Shown one piece after another: positions 1 through 8,459 of a DNA stretch of 64,000 nucleotides. The translations under genes and the position numbers were made by a program. How positions within the stretch are numbered: position 1 is the first letter of the stretch; every line of letters starts with the position of its first letter. The notes under the pieces were generated by a model that was not told where the DNA came from, did no database searches, and was given only the letters and a program-made list of their open reading frames with translations. The DNA comes from Arthrobacter sp. efr-133-TYG-118 (lineage in GTDB: Bacteria; Actinomycetota; Actinomycetes; Actinomycetales; Micrococcaceae). Location of the stretch: the NCBI RefSeq assembly GCF_030209755.1, contig NZ_JARVRH010000020.1:82665-146664 (forward strand), given 5' to 3'.

Positions 1-156
1 ACGGCCCTCGACGGCGAGCAGCGACTCGAAGACGCCGTCACCCCGGGTGGCGCCCAGGTCGGTTGCCATGAGCTGCGGCTGGCTGGAATCGGCGACGCGG
101 CCGTTTTCGAACGCTGGATCCAGGAAAACGAGGACCGTCGAGGCAGGTAAAGTCAT
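1..156 (-). CDS. pabC: 4-amino-4-deoxychorismate lyase / class IV aminotransferase, 5' end only
   Basis: The reverse strand opens with ATG at 156 and stays open to the window edge (52 codons), so only the N-terminus is present. It begins MTLPASTVLVFLDPAF and contains ATRGDGVFESLLAVEG. An RGDG.FE stretch near the N-terminus is the hallmark of PLP fold-type IV enzymes (branched-chain aminotransferase or aminodeoxychorismate lyase). The lyase would release pyruvate from aminodeoxychorismate to give p-aminobenzoate for folate. PabC is preferred because a PabB gene lies on the same strand at 5.6-7.7 kb, but a general class IV aminotransferase cannot be excluded from this fragment. Confidence 0.6.
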   Translation of the reverse strand, partial: MTLPASTVLVFLDPAFENGRVADSSQPQLMATDLGATRGDGVFESLLAVEGR

Positions 157-265
157 GCTTCCAGCTTAGTGCTGGCCCACAGGACGAGCAGTCGGGAGAG
201 GTGCGCCAGATAGGCTGGCCTGACTGTTGGTTCTTTGATCGGCAATTTGATCGTGGGGGTGCGGG

Positions 266-1738
266 GTGCTGTTTCCTTTTCAGTTCGGGACAGAGTGGAC
301 TTGGCTCCTCGGCGCGTGGGCCATCGTTGAGATCGTCTTGCGCGTCGTGCTGCTCGGCGTCATCCCCGGAAACCGCCGCCCCACGACGGCCATGGCGTGG
401 CTCCTTGCCGTCTTCCTCGTTCCGTCCGTCGGATTCGTCCTGTTCCTGTTGTTCGGCAATTTCCGCTTGTCCCGCCGTCGTCGGGAGCAGCAGGAGCAAG
501 TCAACGATCGGGTGCGTGCAGGCACTTCGGCGCTCGCCGACGTCGTAAGCAATTACTCGGGACCCGAATGGGTGACGTCGGCTGGCGAACTGAACCGGCG
601 CCTCGGCTCGCTGCCAATGGTGGACGGCAACTCCGTGGAGCTGATCCCCGGCTACGAAGAGTCCATCAAGGCCATGGCGGAAGCGGTCCGGGGGGCCAAA
701 AAGTTCGTCAATGCAGAGTTCTACATCATGAGCAGTGACTCCGTCACGGACGAACTCCTCACCGAGTTGGAAAACGCAGCAGTGCGCGGCGTCAACGTCC
801 GACTTCTGTTCGACCACATCGGCACGCTGCGGATCCCCGGCTACCGAAGACTCGTCCGCAGGCTGAAGCGCGGCCAGATCCAGTGGCGCCGCATGTTGCC
901 GTTGTTGCCCATCCACGGCCAGTGGCGTCGTCCGGATTTGCGGAACCACCGGAAAATCCTGGTGATCGACGGCGAAATCGCCTTCACGGGCTCGCAGAAC
1001 CTGATCGAGCCCTCCTACAACAACCCCAAGCACCGACGCGCCGGGCGTAAATGGGTGGAACTCATGGCGCGGATGGAGGGGCCGATCGTTGCCACCCTCA
1101 ACGTCGTCTTCGCTACCGACTGGCTCAGCGAAACCGATGAATCCCTGGAAAACCAGTTGCAGGTCGCGGTCCGGGCAACGCCCGGCCGAATGACGGCCCA
1201 GGTGGTTCCCAGCGGCCCGGGGTTTGTCACGGAAAACAACCTGCGCCTGTTCAATACGCTGATCTACTCGGCCCAGCACCGCATCTCGATTTGCAGCCCG
1301 TACTTCGTGCCCGACGATTCGCTGTTGTACGCCATCACGACGGCGGCCCAGCGTGGCGTCGACGTGGAACTTTTTGTCTCCGAGAAGGGCGACCAGTTCC
1401 TCGTCCACCATGCCCAGCGCTCCTACTACGAGGCGTTGCTGGAAGCCGGGGTACGGATCTACCTGTACCGCGCGCCGTACGTGCTGCACGCCAAGCATTT
1501 CACCATCGACGAGGAAGTGGCCGTCCTCGGCTCCAGCAATATGGACATGCGCTCTTTCTCGCTCAACATGGAGGTGTCCGTGATGCTCCTGGGCGCCGAG
1601 GCCGTGGACAGCATGCGATCCGTGGAGTCGAGCTACCGGGAAATGTGCCGCGAGCTGACCCTGGAGGGCTGGCTGCACCGGCCGATGCTCGCCAAATACG
1701 TGGACAATGTGGCGCGACTGACCGCCACGCTGCAGTAA
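266..1738 (+). CDS. cls: Cardiolipin synthase (phospholipase D superfamily)
   Basis: 490 aa starting at GTG 266. Two hydrophobic helices occupy about residues 10-58, followed by two PLD-family catalytic motifs: HRKILVID around residue 230 and HAKHFTID around residue 408, each HxKxxxxD. Length and architecture match bacterial membrane cardiolipin synthases, which join two phosphatidylglycerols (or PG plus a CDP-lipid) at the inner face of the membrane. The GTG start is the first in-frame start before the membrane helix; no ATG lies nearby. It is divergent from the pabC-like gene and convergent with the MarR gene, with a gap of only 3 bp. The family call is firm; the exact lipid substrate is inferred. 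Confidence 0.9.
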   Translation: MLFPFQFGTEWTWLLGAWAIVEIVLRVVLLGVIPGNRRPTTAMAWLLAVFLVPSVGFVLFLLFGNFRLSRRRREQQEQVNDRVRAGTSALADVVSNYSGPEWVTSAGELNRRLGSLPMVDGNSVELIPGYEESIKAMAEAVRGAKKFVNAEFYIMSSDSVTDELLTELENAAVRGVNVRLLFDHIGTLRIPGYRRLVRRLKRGQIQWRRMLPLLPIHGQWRRPDLRNHRKILVIDGEIAFTGSQNLIEPSYNNPKHRRAGRKWVELMARMEGPIVATLNVVFATDWLSETDESLENQLQVAVRATPGRMTAQVVPSGPGFVTENNLRLFNTLIYSAQHRISICSPYFVPDDSLLYAITTAAQRGVDVELFVSEKGDQFLVHHAQRSYYEALLEAGVRIYLYRAPYVLHAKHFTIDEEVAVLGSSNMDMRSFSLNMEVSVMLLGAEAVDSMRSVESSYREMCRELTLEGWLHRPMLAKYVDNVARLTATLQ

Positions 1739-1741
1739 GGC

Positions 1742-2191
1742 TCAGTCCTCGGCGCAGGCCTCGTCCGCGGGTTCGCCGTGGATCCTCGACAACAGCCCAT
1801 GGAGTTGCCGAAGCTCATCGGCGGAGAACCCGGCAAAGGCCTCCTGCTCGACGTCGGCCACCGAGACTTCAATCGACGCCACCGCGCGCTTGCCTTCCGC
1901 AGTGATTTCGACGATATGACGACGACGGTCCGCGGGATCGCGGCGTCGTTCCGCCAGCCCTTCGCGTTCAAGGTCGTTCAGGACCGCTACCAGTCCGCTC
2001 GCATCGATGGAGAGAGCATCGATCAGGCCCTGCTGACTGAGCGGCCCGGACTCGTCAAGCCGGCACAGCAGCACGGCATGCCTTGGGCTGAGCCCGGAGG
2101 AGTCCAGCGCTTGGCGGAGGCGCGTATTCATGATGCGCCCGTGGCGCGCCAAGAGAAACCCCAGTTGCTTTCCTGCTGCCGAAGAACTCAT
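1742..2191 (-). CDS. MarR-family transcriptional regulator
   Basis: 149 aa from ATG 2191 (MSSSAAGKQLGF). The frame stays open to an upstream ATG at 2233, but the extra 14 codons are AT-rich and look more like promoter than coding sequence, so the shorter form is preferred. The winged helix runs through SRHAVLLCRLDESGPLSQQGLIDAL, IDASGLVAVLNDLEREGL and the wing RRRDPADRRRHIVEITAEG, a typical MarR profile with the DxR wing motif. It is divergent from the flavoprotein at 2304 and probably controls that gene and itself. The effector is unknown. Confidence 0.85.
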   Translation of the reverse strand: MSSSAAGKQLGFLLARHGRIMNTRLRQALDSSGLSPRHAVLLCRLDESGPLSQQGLIDALSIDASGLVAVLNDLEREGLAERRRDPADRRRHIVEITAEGKRAVASIEVSVADVEQEAFAGFSADELRQLHGLLSRIHGEPADEACAED

Positions 2192-2232
2192 CAGGAAAAT
2201 CTTATCACTGAGGAAATTATTGATGACATCCA

Positions 2233-2254
2233 ATCGTTGTCCTTCATAAACGAT
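2233..2254. promoter_or_regulatory. Candidate MarR operator
   Basis: ATCGTT (2233-2238) and AACGAT (2249-2254) form an inverted repeat with a 10-bp spacer in the short divergent region between the MarR gene and the flavoprotein. MarR dimers bind such short palindromes. The arms are only 6 bp, so this is tentative. Confidence 0.3.
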
Positions 2255-2303
2255 CTGGGCGGCACGAGCCGAGCAGCGTGAGCTTTCTACCTAAGGAGTT
2301 GCC

Positions 2304-3401
2304 ATGAATAACCAGGCTCCGCACCCCACTGTGGTGGTTATCGGCGGAGGCTACGGCGGGATCTCCGTAGCCAAGGCCCTGGACGAACACGCAACGGTTA
2401 CCTTGGTGGAGCCCAAGGACGCTTTCGTACACAACATTGCGGCCCTCCGATCTGTGGTCCAACCGGATTTCCTGCCGCGGATGTTCCTTCCCTATGACCG
2501 TCTGCTGGTGCACGGCACGGTACTCCGTGACCGCGCAGTCCGGGTAGACGGGCACACCGTCGAGTTGGCCTCGGGTGCCAGCCTGGCGCCTGACTACATT
2601 GTCCTCGCGAGCGGTTCCAGCTACCCCTTCCCGGCCAAAAGTGATCGAGTGGTCACCACCGACGCCATCGCCCGCTACCAAGCAGCACATGATGACCTCA
2701 AACGCGCCGACAGGGTGATGCTGCTGGGCGCCGGGGCTGTAGGCCTTGAATTTGCGGGCGAGATCGCGGCTGCATGGCCGGAGAAGGACATAGTGATGGT
2801 GGATCTGGCGCCGGACATCCTTCCCGGGGCGTACGATCCACGGCTGCGGATTGAGGTCAACCGGCAGCTGGATGAACTCGGCGTTCGGCGAATTCTGGGG
2901 AATTCGTTGGTGCAATTGCCTCCGGTTCCTGCGGGTGAATTCGCCACCTTTACGGTCCGCACCACAGACGGTACTTCCATCCAGGCGGACATCTGGTTCC
3001 GCTGCTATGGAATAGCCCCGCAAACGGACTATGTGGCGGGAGACCTCCTTGCCGCACGGACCGCCGAGGGCTACCTGGACGTCACCCCCGAACTCCGAGT
3101 CACAGGCTTCGAGAACGTCTACGCCTTGGGCGACATTTCGGCGATCGACGTGAACAAAGCCGGCGTCGCGGGACGCGAGGCCGCTGTGGTTGCCAAGAAC
3201 ATCCAAGCCCAGATTGAGGACTCCGCGGAACTGGCCGCTTACACGCCGTCGAAGCCCGTCATCATCCTTCCGTTGGGGCCGTCCGGCGGCTCGGGACAGC
3301 TGCCCGACGGCGAGATCGCCAGTCCGGAGCTGATCTCCCAGATCAAAGGCCAACACATGATGATCGACCGCTACGTCGAAATGTTGAACCTCGGCGCATG
3401 A
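2304..3401 (+). CDS. FAD-dependent NAD(P)H oxidoreductase (NDH-2/AIF-like)
   Basis: 365 aa, ATG preceded by AAGGAG. The N-terminal FAD-binding Rossmann motif is VVVIGGGYGGISVAKAL. A second dinucleotide-binding motif (VMLLGAGAVGLEFAGEIA, about residue 135) binds NAD(P)H. The second FAD contact is NVYALGDISAIDV near residue 270. This is the pyridine nucleotide-disulfide oxidoreductase fold without a redox-active CxxxxC pair, as in type II NADH dehydrogenases and AIF-like quinone reductases. No C-terminal membrane helix is obvious. Divergence from a MarR regulator suggests induction by a redox-active or phenolic compound. The electron acceptor is not known. Confidence 0.8.
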   Translation: MNNQAPHPTVVVIGGGYGGISVAKALDEHATVTLVEPKDAFVHNIAALRSVVQPDFLPRMFLPYDRLLVHGTVLRDRAVRVDGHTVELASGASLAPDYIVLASGSSYPFPAKSDRVVTTDAIARYQAAHDDLKRADRVMLLGAGAVGLEFAGEIAAAWPEKDIVMVDLAPDILPGAYDPRLRIEVNRQLDELGVRRILGNSLVQLPPVPAGEFATFTVRTTDGTSIQADIWFRCYGIAPQTDYVAGDLLAARTAEGYLDVTPELRVTGFENVYALGDISAIDVNKAGVAGREAAVVAKNIQAQIEDSAELAAYTPSKPVIILPLGPSGGSGQLPDGEIASPELISQIKGQHMMIDRYVEMLNLGA

Positions 3402-3437
3402 GCTGACTGCAGCGTTGCTTGGATGCAGTGGGCAGGG

Positions 3438-3902
3438 TCAGTACTCACCCTTGATCACGAAGAAGGAGCCGCGGATAACTCCTGCCAGCTTCGACTTCTG
3501 GCGAGCGAATTTGAAGCGTGACGCGAGTTCTTCCGGGATCTCCATGCCGTCGGCGAGCTTGAATCCGACCGCTCGCTTCCCGCCGGCCTCGATGCTGTAC
3601 ATAACGTTGATCGACAGCCCCGACTCGTAGAAGACGTAGGCCATCCGCAAACCGTCGACTTCGAAGGCAGTCGCTTCCAGCGGGCGGGAGCTGATGACGA
3701 TGTCACGCTCGTCCCTCAGGATGCGGCTCACCCGTTCGACCACCTCGGGAACCTCGCTGGCAGGGCTCACGGCAAAGACGTGGTTGTATTTGTTTCGGTA
3801 ATAGCGGCCCTCGTTGGCGCGCAACCCGGCGAGCGCCTCGGCAACGGGAGACGATTCCAGCCCGGCGGTAGAAACATTCTCGAAGTCAACGATGTGCGGC
3901 AT
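3438..3902 (-). CDS. Conserved hypothetical protein
   Basis: 154 aa, MPHIVDFENVSTAGLES onwards. I do not recognise a family. The protein is soluble, mixed charge and has no signal peptide or membrane helix. The middle (RDIVISSRPLEATAFEVDGLRMAYVFYESGLSINVMYSI) looks like alternating beta strands and the C-terminus is basic (ASRFKFARQKSKLAG). It is divergent from the NCS1 permease with about 137 bp between starts. Codon use matches its neighbours and the shadow frames lack this regularity, so it is probably a real gene. Confidence 0.65.
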   Translation of the reverse strand: MPHIVDFENVSTAGLESSPVAEALAGLRANEGRYYRNKYNHVFAVSPASEVPEVVERVSRILRDERDIVISSRPLEATAFEVDGLRMAYVFYESGLSINVMYSIEAGGKRAVGFKLADGMEIPEELASRFKFARQKSKLAGVIRGSFFVIKGEY

Positions 3903-4039
3903 GCACCCTCCTGGTAAGACGTATTTGGACCAATGCTAACGTGACGACGTTCCAGCACTCCCAAGGGGGCTTTCCTTCCGGCCGCAATGGGGCGATTCTG
4001 GAATTCCAAGCATGTTTGGAAGCGTTCTTCGGAGGCATC

Positions 4040-5620
4040 ATGGCGCGGAAAAACGAGTCCCCGGCGGTGCAGGCACCGCCCGAGCCGGGAGACGAATACC
4101 CTGAGAAAGTCCGAATCCTTGCGGAGGGCCGATTGGTCAGCGACAGGCTGTGGAACGCGGACCTCGCACCGGCCCGGCAACGCAACTGGAGGGTCCGCAG
4201 CCTCTTCGCCCTGTGGATGTGCGACGTCCACAGCATTGCCGGTTACACCTTCGCGGCCGGCCTCTTCATCACCGGCCTGGTGGGCTGGCAAGTCTTCCTG
4301 GCCCTGGTCCTCGGCATTACCCTGGTCTACTTCCTCATGAACTTTGCCGGGACGGCCGGACAGAAGACCGGCGTCCCGTATCCGGTCCTGGCGCGGATGT
4401 CCTTCGGTCTCTTCGGTGCCAACCTGGCCGCCCTGATCCGGGCACTCATCGCCATCGCCTGGTACGGCATCCAGACCTGGCTCGCTTCGGAAGCCGTGCT
4501 GGTGCTCCTGTTTTCCGTGTGGCCCCAGTTGACCTCGCTCGATGGCCCGGACGTGCCACGCATCCTTGGCCTGACGCCGCTGGGTTGGGCGGCTTTCCTG
4601 GTCCTTTGGGCGGTCCAGCTGCTGGTCATCCGCCGGGGCATGGAGACGGTCCGGAAGTTCCAGGACTGGGCCGGTCCCGCCATCTGGGTGGCCATGTTCG
4701 CGCTCGCGATCTACATCCTGACGCAAGCGGGCAACAAGTTCAGCCTCTCGATCCCCGGCGTCGCGCCTTTGGACGGCCCGGCAGCCTTGACTCAGTTCTT
4801 CTCTGCCATCGCCCTGACAGTCACCTACTTCGCAGCGCTTCTCCTGAACTTCTGCGACTTCTCCCGGTTCTCGCCGGACCGCAAGACCATCCTGCGCGGC
4901 AACTTCTGGGGCCTCCCAGTGAACTTCATCGCGTTCGCCCTGGTCACAGTGGTGGTCACAGCCGGGGCGGCGTCCTATTTCACCGCGGACCAGTATGCCG
5001 GCCAGGACATGTTCAAGGTGATCACCGATCCGGTGGCGATCGTCCAGGCGATCAAGAATCCATGGATCACCATCATCGCCGCCATCACGTTTGTGGTGGC
5101 CACGATCGGCATCAACGTCGTAGCGAACTTCGTTTCGGCCTCCTACGACCTCGCCAACGTGGCCCCGCACCGCATCGACTTCCGCCGCGGCGGCCTTATC
5201 AGCGCAGTGCTCGCAATCGTGATCCTGCCCTGGAACCTCTTCAGCAGTCCCGTCGTGATCGTGTACTTCCTCGGCGGCCTGGGCGCGCTGCTTGGTCCGC
5301 TGTTCGGGGTCATCTTCACGGACTTCTTCCGTATCCGGCACCAGCGTTGCAAGATCTCGGACCTGTACCACGAGGACGAGAACGGCCTCTATTTCTACAC
5401 CAAGGGCTGGAACCTCAAGGCCGTTGCCGCGCTGGTCCCTGCCGCCGTCGTCGCAGGTGTTTTGGCGCTGGTCCCGGCACTGCAGACCTTCCTCCCGGGA
5501 GGCTCGGGCCTGGGCCCGTATTCATGGTTCGTGGGGGCAATCCTGGCCAGCCTGATCTACTACACGATCACCCGCAACGACCCCCGGACCGTCCGCGCCC
5601 GGACAGAGGAACACGACTGA
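4040..5620 (+). CDS. NCS1-family nucleobase/hydantoin/allantoin permease
   Basis: 526 aa from ATG 4040, which has GGAGG four bases upstream; the frame extends further 5' but without a ribosome site. The N-terminal signature NADLAPARQRNW and about 12 hydrophobic segments are diagnostic of nucleobase:cation symporter-1 proteins (Mhp1, PucI, cytosine permease). The conserved GQKTGVPYPVLARMSFG segment follows the second helix. These carriers import nucleobases, hydantoins or allantoin with Na+ or H+. No catabolic gene for such a substrate is adjacent, so the substrate is not assignable. It converges on pabB with a 3-bp gap. Confidence 0.88.
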   Translation: MARKNESPAVQAPPEPGDEYPEKVRILAEGRLVSDRLWNADLAPARQRNWRVRSLFALWMCDVHSIAGYTFAAGLFITGLVGWQVFLALVLGITLVYFLMNFAGTAGQKTGVPYPVLARMSFGLFGANLAALIRALIAIAWYGIQTWLASEAVLVLLFSVWPQLTSLDGPDVPRILGLTPLGWAAFLVLWAVQLLVIRRGMETVRKFQDWAGPAIWVAMFALAIYILTQAGNKFSLSIPGVAPLDGPAALTQFFSAIALTVTYFAALLLNFCDFSRFSPDRKTILRGNFWGLPVNFIAFALVTVVVTAGAASYFTADQYAGQDMFKVITDPVAIVQAIKNPWITIIAAITFVVATIGINVVANFVSASYDLANVAPHRIDFRRGGLISAVLAIVILPWNLFSSPVVIVYFLGGLGALLGPLFGVIFTDFFRIRHQRCKISDLYHEDENGLYFYTKGWNLKAVAALVPAAVVAGVLALVPALQTFLPGGSGLGPYSWFVGAILASLIYYTITRNDPRTVRARTEEHD

Positions 5621-5623
5621 CTC

Positions 5624-7696
5624 TCAGGTAGTGGGAAACTCCGCGCCGAGGGCCGAGAGCACGCCGAAGGCCTTGGTCCGGATTTCGTCGTATTCGTCCT
5701 GCGGCGTGGAGTCCGCCGTGATGGCCCCCCCGACGCCGAGACTGAGCGTGCGTCCGCCGTCGCCGTCGGGACCCATCACCAGGGTCCGGATCACGACGGC
5801 GAGATCCGTCGCCGCGTTGAGCGAAAAGTAGCCAATCGCGCCGGAGTAGACTCCGCGGGGTCCGGACTCCAAGCCATCGAGGATGTCCATGGTGCTGATC
5901 TTCGGGGCGCCCGTCATGGACCCGGCGGGGAACGCGGCCGCCACGGCCTCGGCCCGGGGTGCTCCGGGCCGCAGCCGGGCGTCGATAGTGCTCACCATCT
6001 GGTGCACCGTGGCGTAGCTTTCCACCACACACAGCCGGCTGACGGTCACCGATCCGGGGACGGCGAAATGGCTGAGGTCGTTGCGGAGTAAGTCCACGAT
6101 CATGATGTTCTCGGCACGGTCCTTGAGCGAGGATTCAAGGCCACGCCGCAGGGCCTCGTCGATGACAGGATCGTTGGCCCGGCCCCTCGTGCCCTTGATC
6201 GGCTCGGCGCGCATGCCGCCGTCGGAGGTTATCCGCAGGAAGCGCTCCGGCGAGGTACTCGCGACCGTCAGATCGCCGAACCGCAAGTAGCTTGCGAACG
6301 GCGCCGGGTTGCGCTTTCGCAGCGCGAGGTAGCTCTCCCACGGGTCCAGCCCGGGATCCGGGGCGGTCACCGTGGTGGTCAGGCAGACCTCGTACGTGTT
6401 GCCTTCGGTGATCTGGAGCTGGGCGTCGATGATTTTGCTTTTGTACTCGTCCTCGGTGTCGCGGCTGGAGAACTCGGGCGCTACTGTACCGCTCCCGACG
6501 GCGGGATCCCCGGCCGAGTGCCTCGGCGTGCCGGCCCCTTGGGGTGGCGACGCCGCGGACAGCACGGCCTCGCGCGCAAGCCCAAGCCATTCGCCGGCGT
6601 CGGGAGCATCGATGGCAAGCAGCCAGACGGCAGCGTCACGGTGGTCGATCACTACGGCCCGGCCGGCGAAGAGCAACGCCGCATCCGGAGTGCCGGATTG
6701 GACATCGCTGCCGCCGGTCTCCCGCTTCAATTCATAGCCGAGGTACCCCAACCAGCCGAGCGTGAATTCGCAGTCATAGCCTTCGGGTGCACGCAAGGCC
6801 TTGCGGCCCCACACGGTCTCCAGCCAGCGGAAGAAGGGGCCGGTGGTCTCGACGGTGGCGCATCCGGCGCTGATCCGGGTGGCTCCGGAACTGTGCATTA
6901 CAGCCTGGCCGAAGGAGCCGCCGTCGTCCGCCAGGATACTGAAGCGGCTGCGTTCGGCCGCGGCATCGCTGGCTGTGCCCCTGTTGGAGGACGTGTTGGA
7001 GGAATCGAGCCAGACGGCGTTGGTGGACTTGGCATACAGCGCTTGGAACAGGGCCGCGGCGTCCGGCGTGGCGTCGATCTGTTCGGCCTTGAGCTGCAAG
7101 CCGCGGCGTGCCGAGAGCTCGGGAGCCAGCACAGGGGAGAGCGAAGGGAGGTAGTTCAGCGCCTGCAGGGCGTCATCCGGGGCATCGCCGTCCGCCCGGT
7201 TCAGCACCCGGACGTCGGTGTGGTCGAGGACGTCGTCGGTCTCCAGCCACTCGTCCTCCTGCGCAGCCCAGCTGTCCCAGAACGGTTCGTAGCTGCTGCC
7301 GTCCCGGGCCATCGCGCGGTGCCGGCGATCGTCGTCGGGAGCGTCCACCCAGACCACGGCGTCCAGCATGGGCCGGGCGCCACTCGCGGCTGCCCCGACG
7401 CCCTCGACAATGACGATTTCGGCAGGCAAGGTGACGTGGCTGCGCCCGTCGTAGTGTTTCTCCCAGTCCCAACTAACCCACTCGGCGGCGTCCCCGTGCC
7501 TCAGTGGCGCCAAGACCGTGGTGATGTACCGCTCGATGCCCGCGGCGAGGCCGTTCCAGCCCGGATAGATGTCCTCAAGATGGAACAGCGACACCTTGTG
7601 ATGCATGCGGAGGCGGGCGGCAAGTTCGACGGCGAGGGTAGTCTTTCCCGCGCCGGACCGGCCATCGATGGCGATGATCACGGGTGCTGGGGTCAT
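5624..7696 (-). CDS. pabB: Aminodeoxychorismate synthase component I with N-terminal P-loop kinase-like domain
   Basis: 690 aa from ATG 7696. Residues 1 to about 200 form a P-loop domain: Walker A GRSGAGKT at 12-19, then HLEDIYPGWNGL and EIVIVEGVGAAASG, resembling uridine kinase/nucleoside kinases. From about 230 onward it is a chorismate-utilising enzyme, with PIKGTRGRA (the PIKGT lysine is typical of PabB rather than anthranilate synthase), SLKDRAENIMIVDLLRNDL, FPAGSMTGAPK and SLGVGGAITADS. PabB aminates chorismate for p-aminobenzoate and folate. There is no glutamine amidotransferase domain here. The ATG overlaps the stop of the phosphatase gene (ATGA), implying coupling. The role of the kinase-like domain is unknown. 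Confidence 0.87.
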   Translation of the reverse strand: MTPAPVIIAIDGRSGAGKTTLAVELAARLRMHHKVSLFHLEDIYPGWNGLAAGIERYITTVLAPLRHGDAAEWVSWDWEKHYDGRSHVTLPAEIVIVEGVGAAASGARPMLDAVVWVDAPDDDRRHRAMARDGSSYEPFWDSWAAQEDEWLETDDVLDHTDVRVLNRADGDAPDDALQALNYLPSLSPVLAPELSARRGLQLKAEQIDATPDAAALFQALYAKSTNAVWLDSSNTSSNRGTASDAAAERSRFSILADDGGSFGQAVMHSSGATRISAGCATVETTGPFFRWLETVWGRKALRAPEGYDCEFTLGWLGYLGYELKRETGGSDVQSGTPDAALLFAGRAVVIDHRDAAVWLLAIDAPDAGEWLGLAREAVLSAASPPQGAGTPRHSAGDPAVGSGTVAPEFSSRDTEDEYKSKIIDAQLQITEGNTYEVCLTTTVTAPDPGLDPWESYLALRKRNPAPFASYLRFGDLTVASTSPERFLRITSDGGMRAEPIKGTRGRANDPVIDEALRRGLESSLKDRAENIMIVDLLRNDLSHFAVPGSVTVSRLCVVESYATVHQMVSTIDARLRPGAPRAEAVAAAFPAGSMTGAPKISTMDILDGLESGPRGVYSGAIGYFSLNAATDLAVVIRTLVMGPDGDGGRTLSLGVGGAITADSTPQDEYDEIRTKAFGVLSALGAEFPTT

Positions 7697-8253
7697 GAAA
7701 TAGAGCGTACCTGCTGCGGGTCGAGGTGCTGTGCGTGCTGCCTGGCGGCAAGGACGTCCCGCGTGGAAGCGACGATGCCGGGAACGGCCGCGCGGATGAG
7801 GTCCCAGGTGACGTCGAAATCGTGATGGCCGCCGTACCAGGGATCCTCGATGCCCAGGTCCAAGGTGCTCCGGCCCGCGACGGATGGGTCGAAACTGCGC
7901 AGCATCCGGATCTTGGCGAGTGCCTCCGAATCCGGGGCGGCCTCGTGGAGCCAGCCGTAATGATCCACGTCGAGGGCCAAAATCAGGTCCCGCTCCCGGA
8001 ACCACTCCTGGCGCCAACTCCTGGCGATGTGACCCTCGGAGCGGATGCGGTGTGCCGAAAGGACCCGGGCTGCGCGTGGATCGATGGGGTGCCCGGCCTC
8101 GTAGGACGTGGTTCCCGCGGAGTCCACAACCACCGCTCCACCGAGCCCTCCGGCGTCGAACGCTTCAGTCAACATCAGTTGCGCCATGGGTGAGCGGCAG
8201 ATGTTTCCCGTGCAGACGGTGATGATGCGGTATGGGCTCGACGCTGAGTACAT
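7693..8253 (-). CDS. Low-molecular-weight protein-tyrosine phosphatase
   Basis: 186 aa. The catalytic P-loop CTGNICRS (CX5R) lies at residues 14-21 directly after a beta strand, and the general acid loop is the DPW of IEDPWYGGHHDFD near residue 130. Both are diagnostic of LMW-PTPs, which dephosphorylate tyrosine (or arginine) on proteins, often linked to capsule or stress control. No tyrosine kinase is adjacent. It is the first gene of a two-gene unit with pabB, sharing an ATGA overlap. The start at 8253 places the P-loop at the usual distance from the N-terminus. Confidence 0.9.
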   Translation of the reverse strand: MYSASSPYRIITVCTGNICRSPMAQLMLTEAFDAGGLGGAVVVDSAGTTSYEAGHPIDPRAARVLSAHRIRSEGHIARSWRQEWFRERDLILALDVDHYGWLHEAAPDSEALAKIRMLRSFDPSVAGRSTLDLGIEDPWYGGHHDFDVTWDLIRAAVPGIVASTRDVLAARQHAQHLDPQQVRSIS

Positions 8254-8358
8254 GGAGCAAGCATGGGGGATGCCACCCCGTCTTGGCTAGTCAAAAGGAA
8301 AGGGAGATTACAGAATTTGTAAAGTCGCTGGTGGAGGCGTACAAGCGGATGCTCCCCG

Positions 8359-8451
8359 GCCTCAACTTCCTACCAATTTTGGCCGCCGGTGACGCCGCCG
8401 AGGGCGGTTTTCCGGGGGTTTGAAAGCGGAAAACTGGTAGGAAGTTGAGGC
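8359..8451. repeat. Long inverted repeat, possible terminator or MITE-like element
   Basis: Left arm 8359-8380 and right arm 8430-8451 are 22 bp each and complementary except for one base (the arm core is CTCAACTTCCTACCA). The 49-bp loop holds further GC-rich self-complementarity. The element begins 8 bp beyond the ribokinase stop codon, so it could terminate the nucleoside operon, but the arms are longer and less GC-rich than a usual terminator. The flanking gap 8254-8358 holds no recognisable gene and is the phosphatase promoter region. Confidence 0.7.
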
Positions 8452-8459
8452 GGTCTGAG

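Noticed and set aside
38..1678. Long minus-strand open frame opposite the cardiolipin synthase gene.
   Set aside because: Antiparallel shadow of a clear coding gene with PLD motifs; the translated product has no family features and is His/Gly/Arg-biased.
3438..3902. Possible phage tail protein.
   Set aside because: No recognisable tail motif in the sequence and it is not near tail genes; left as hypothetical.
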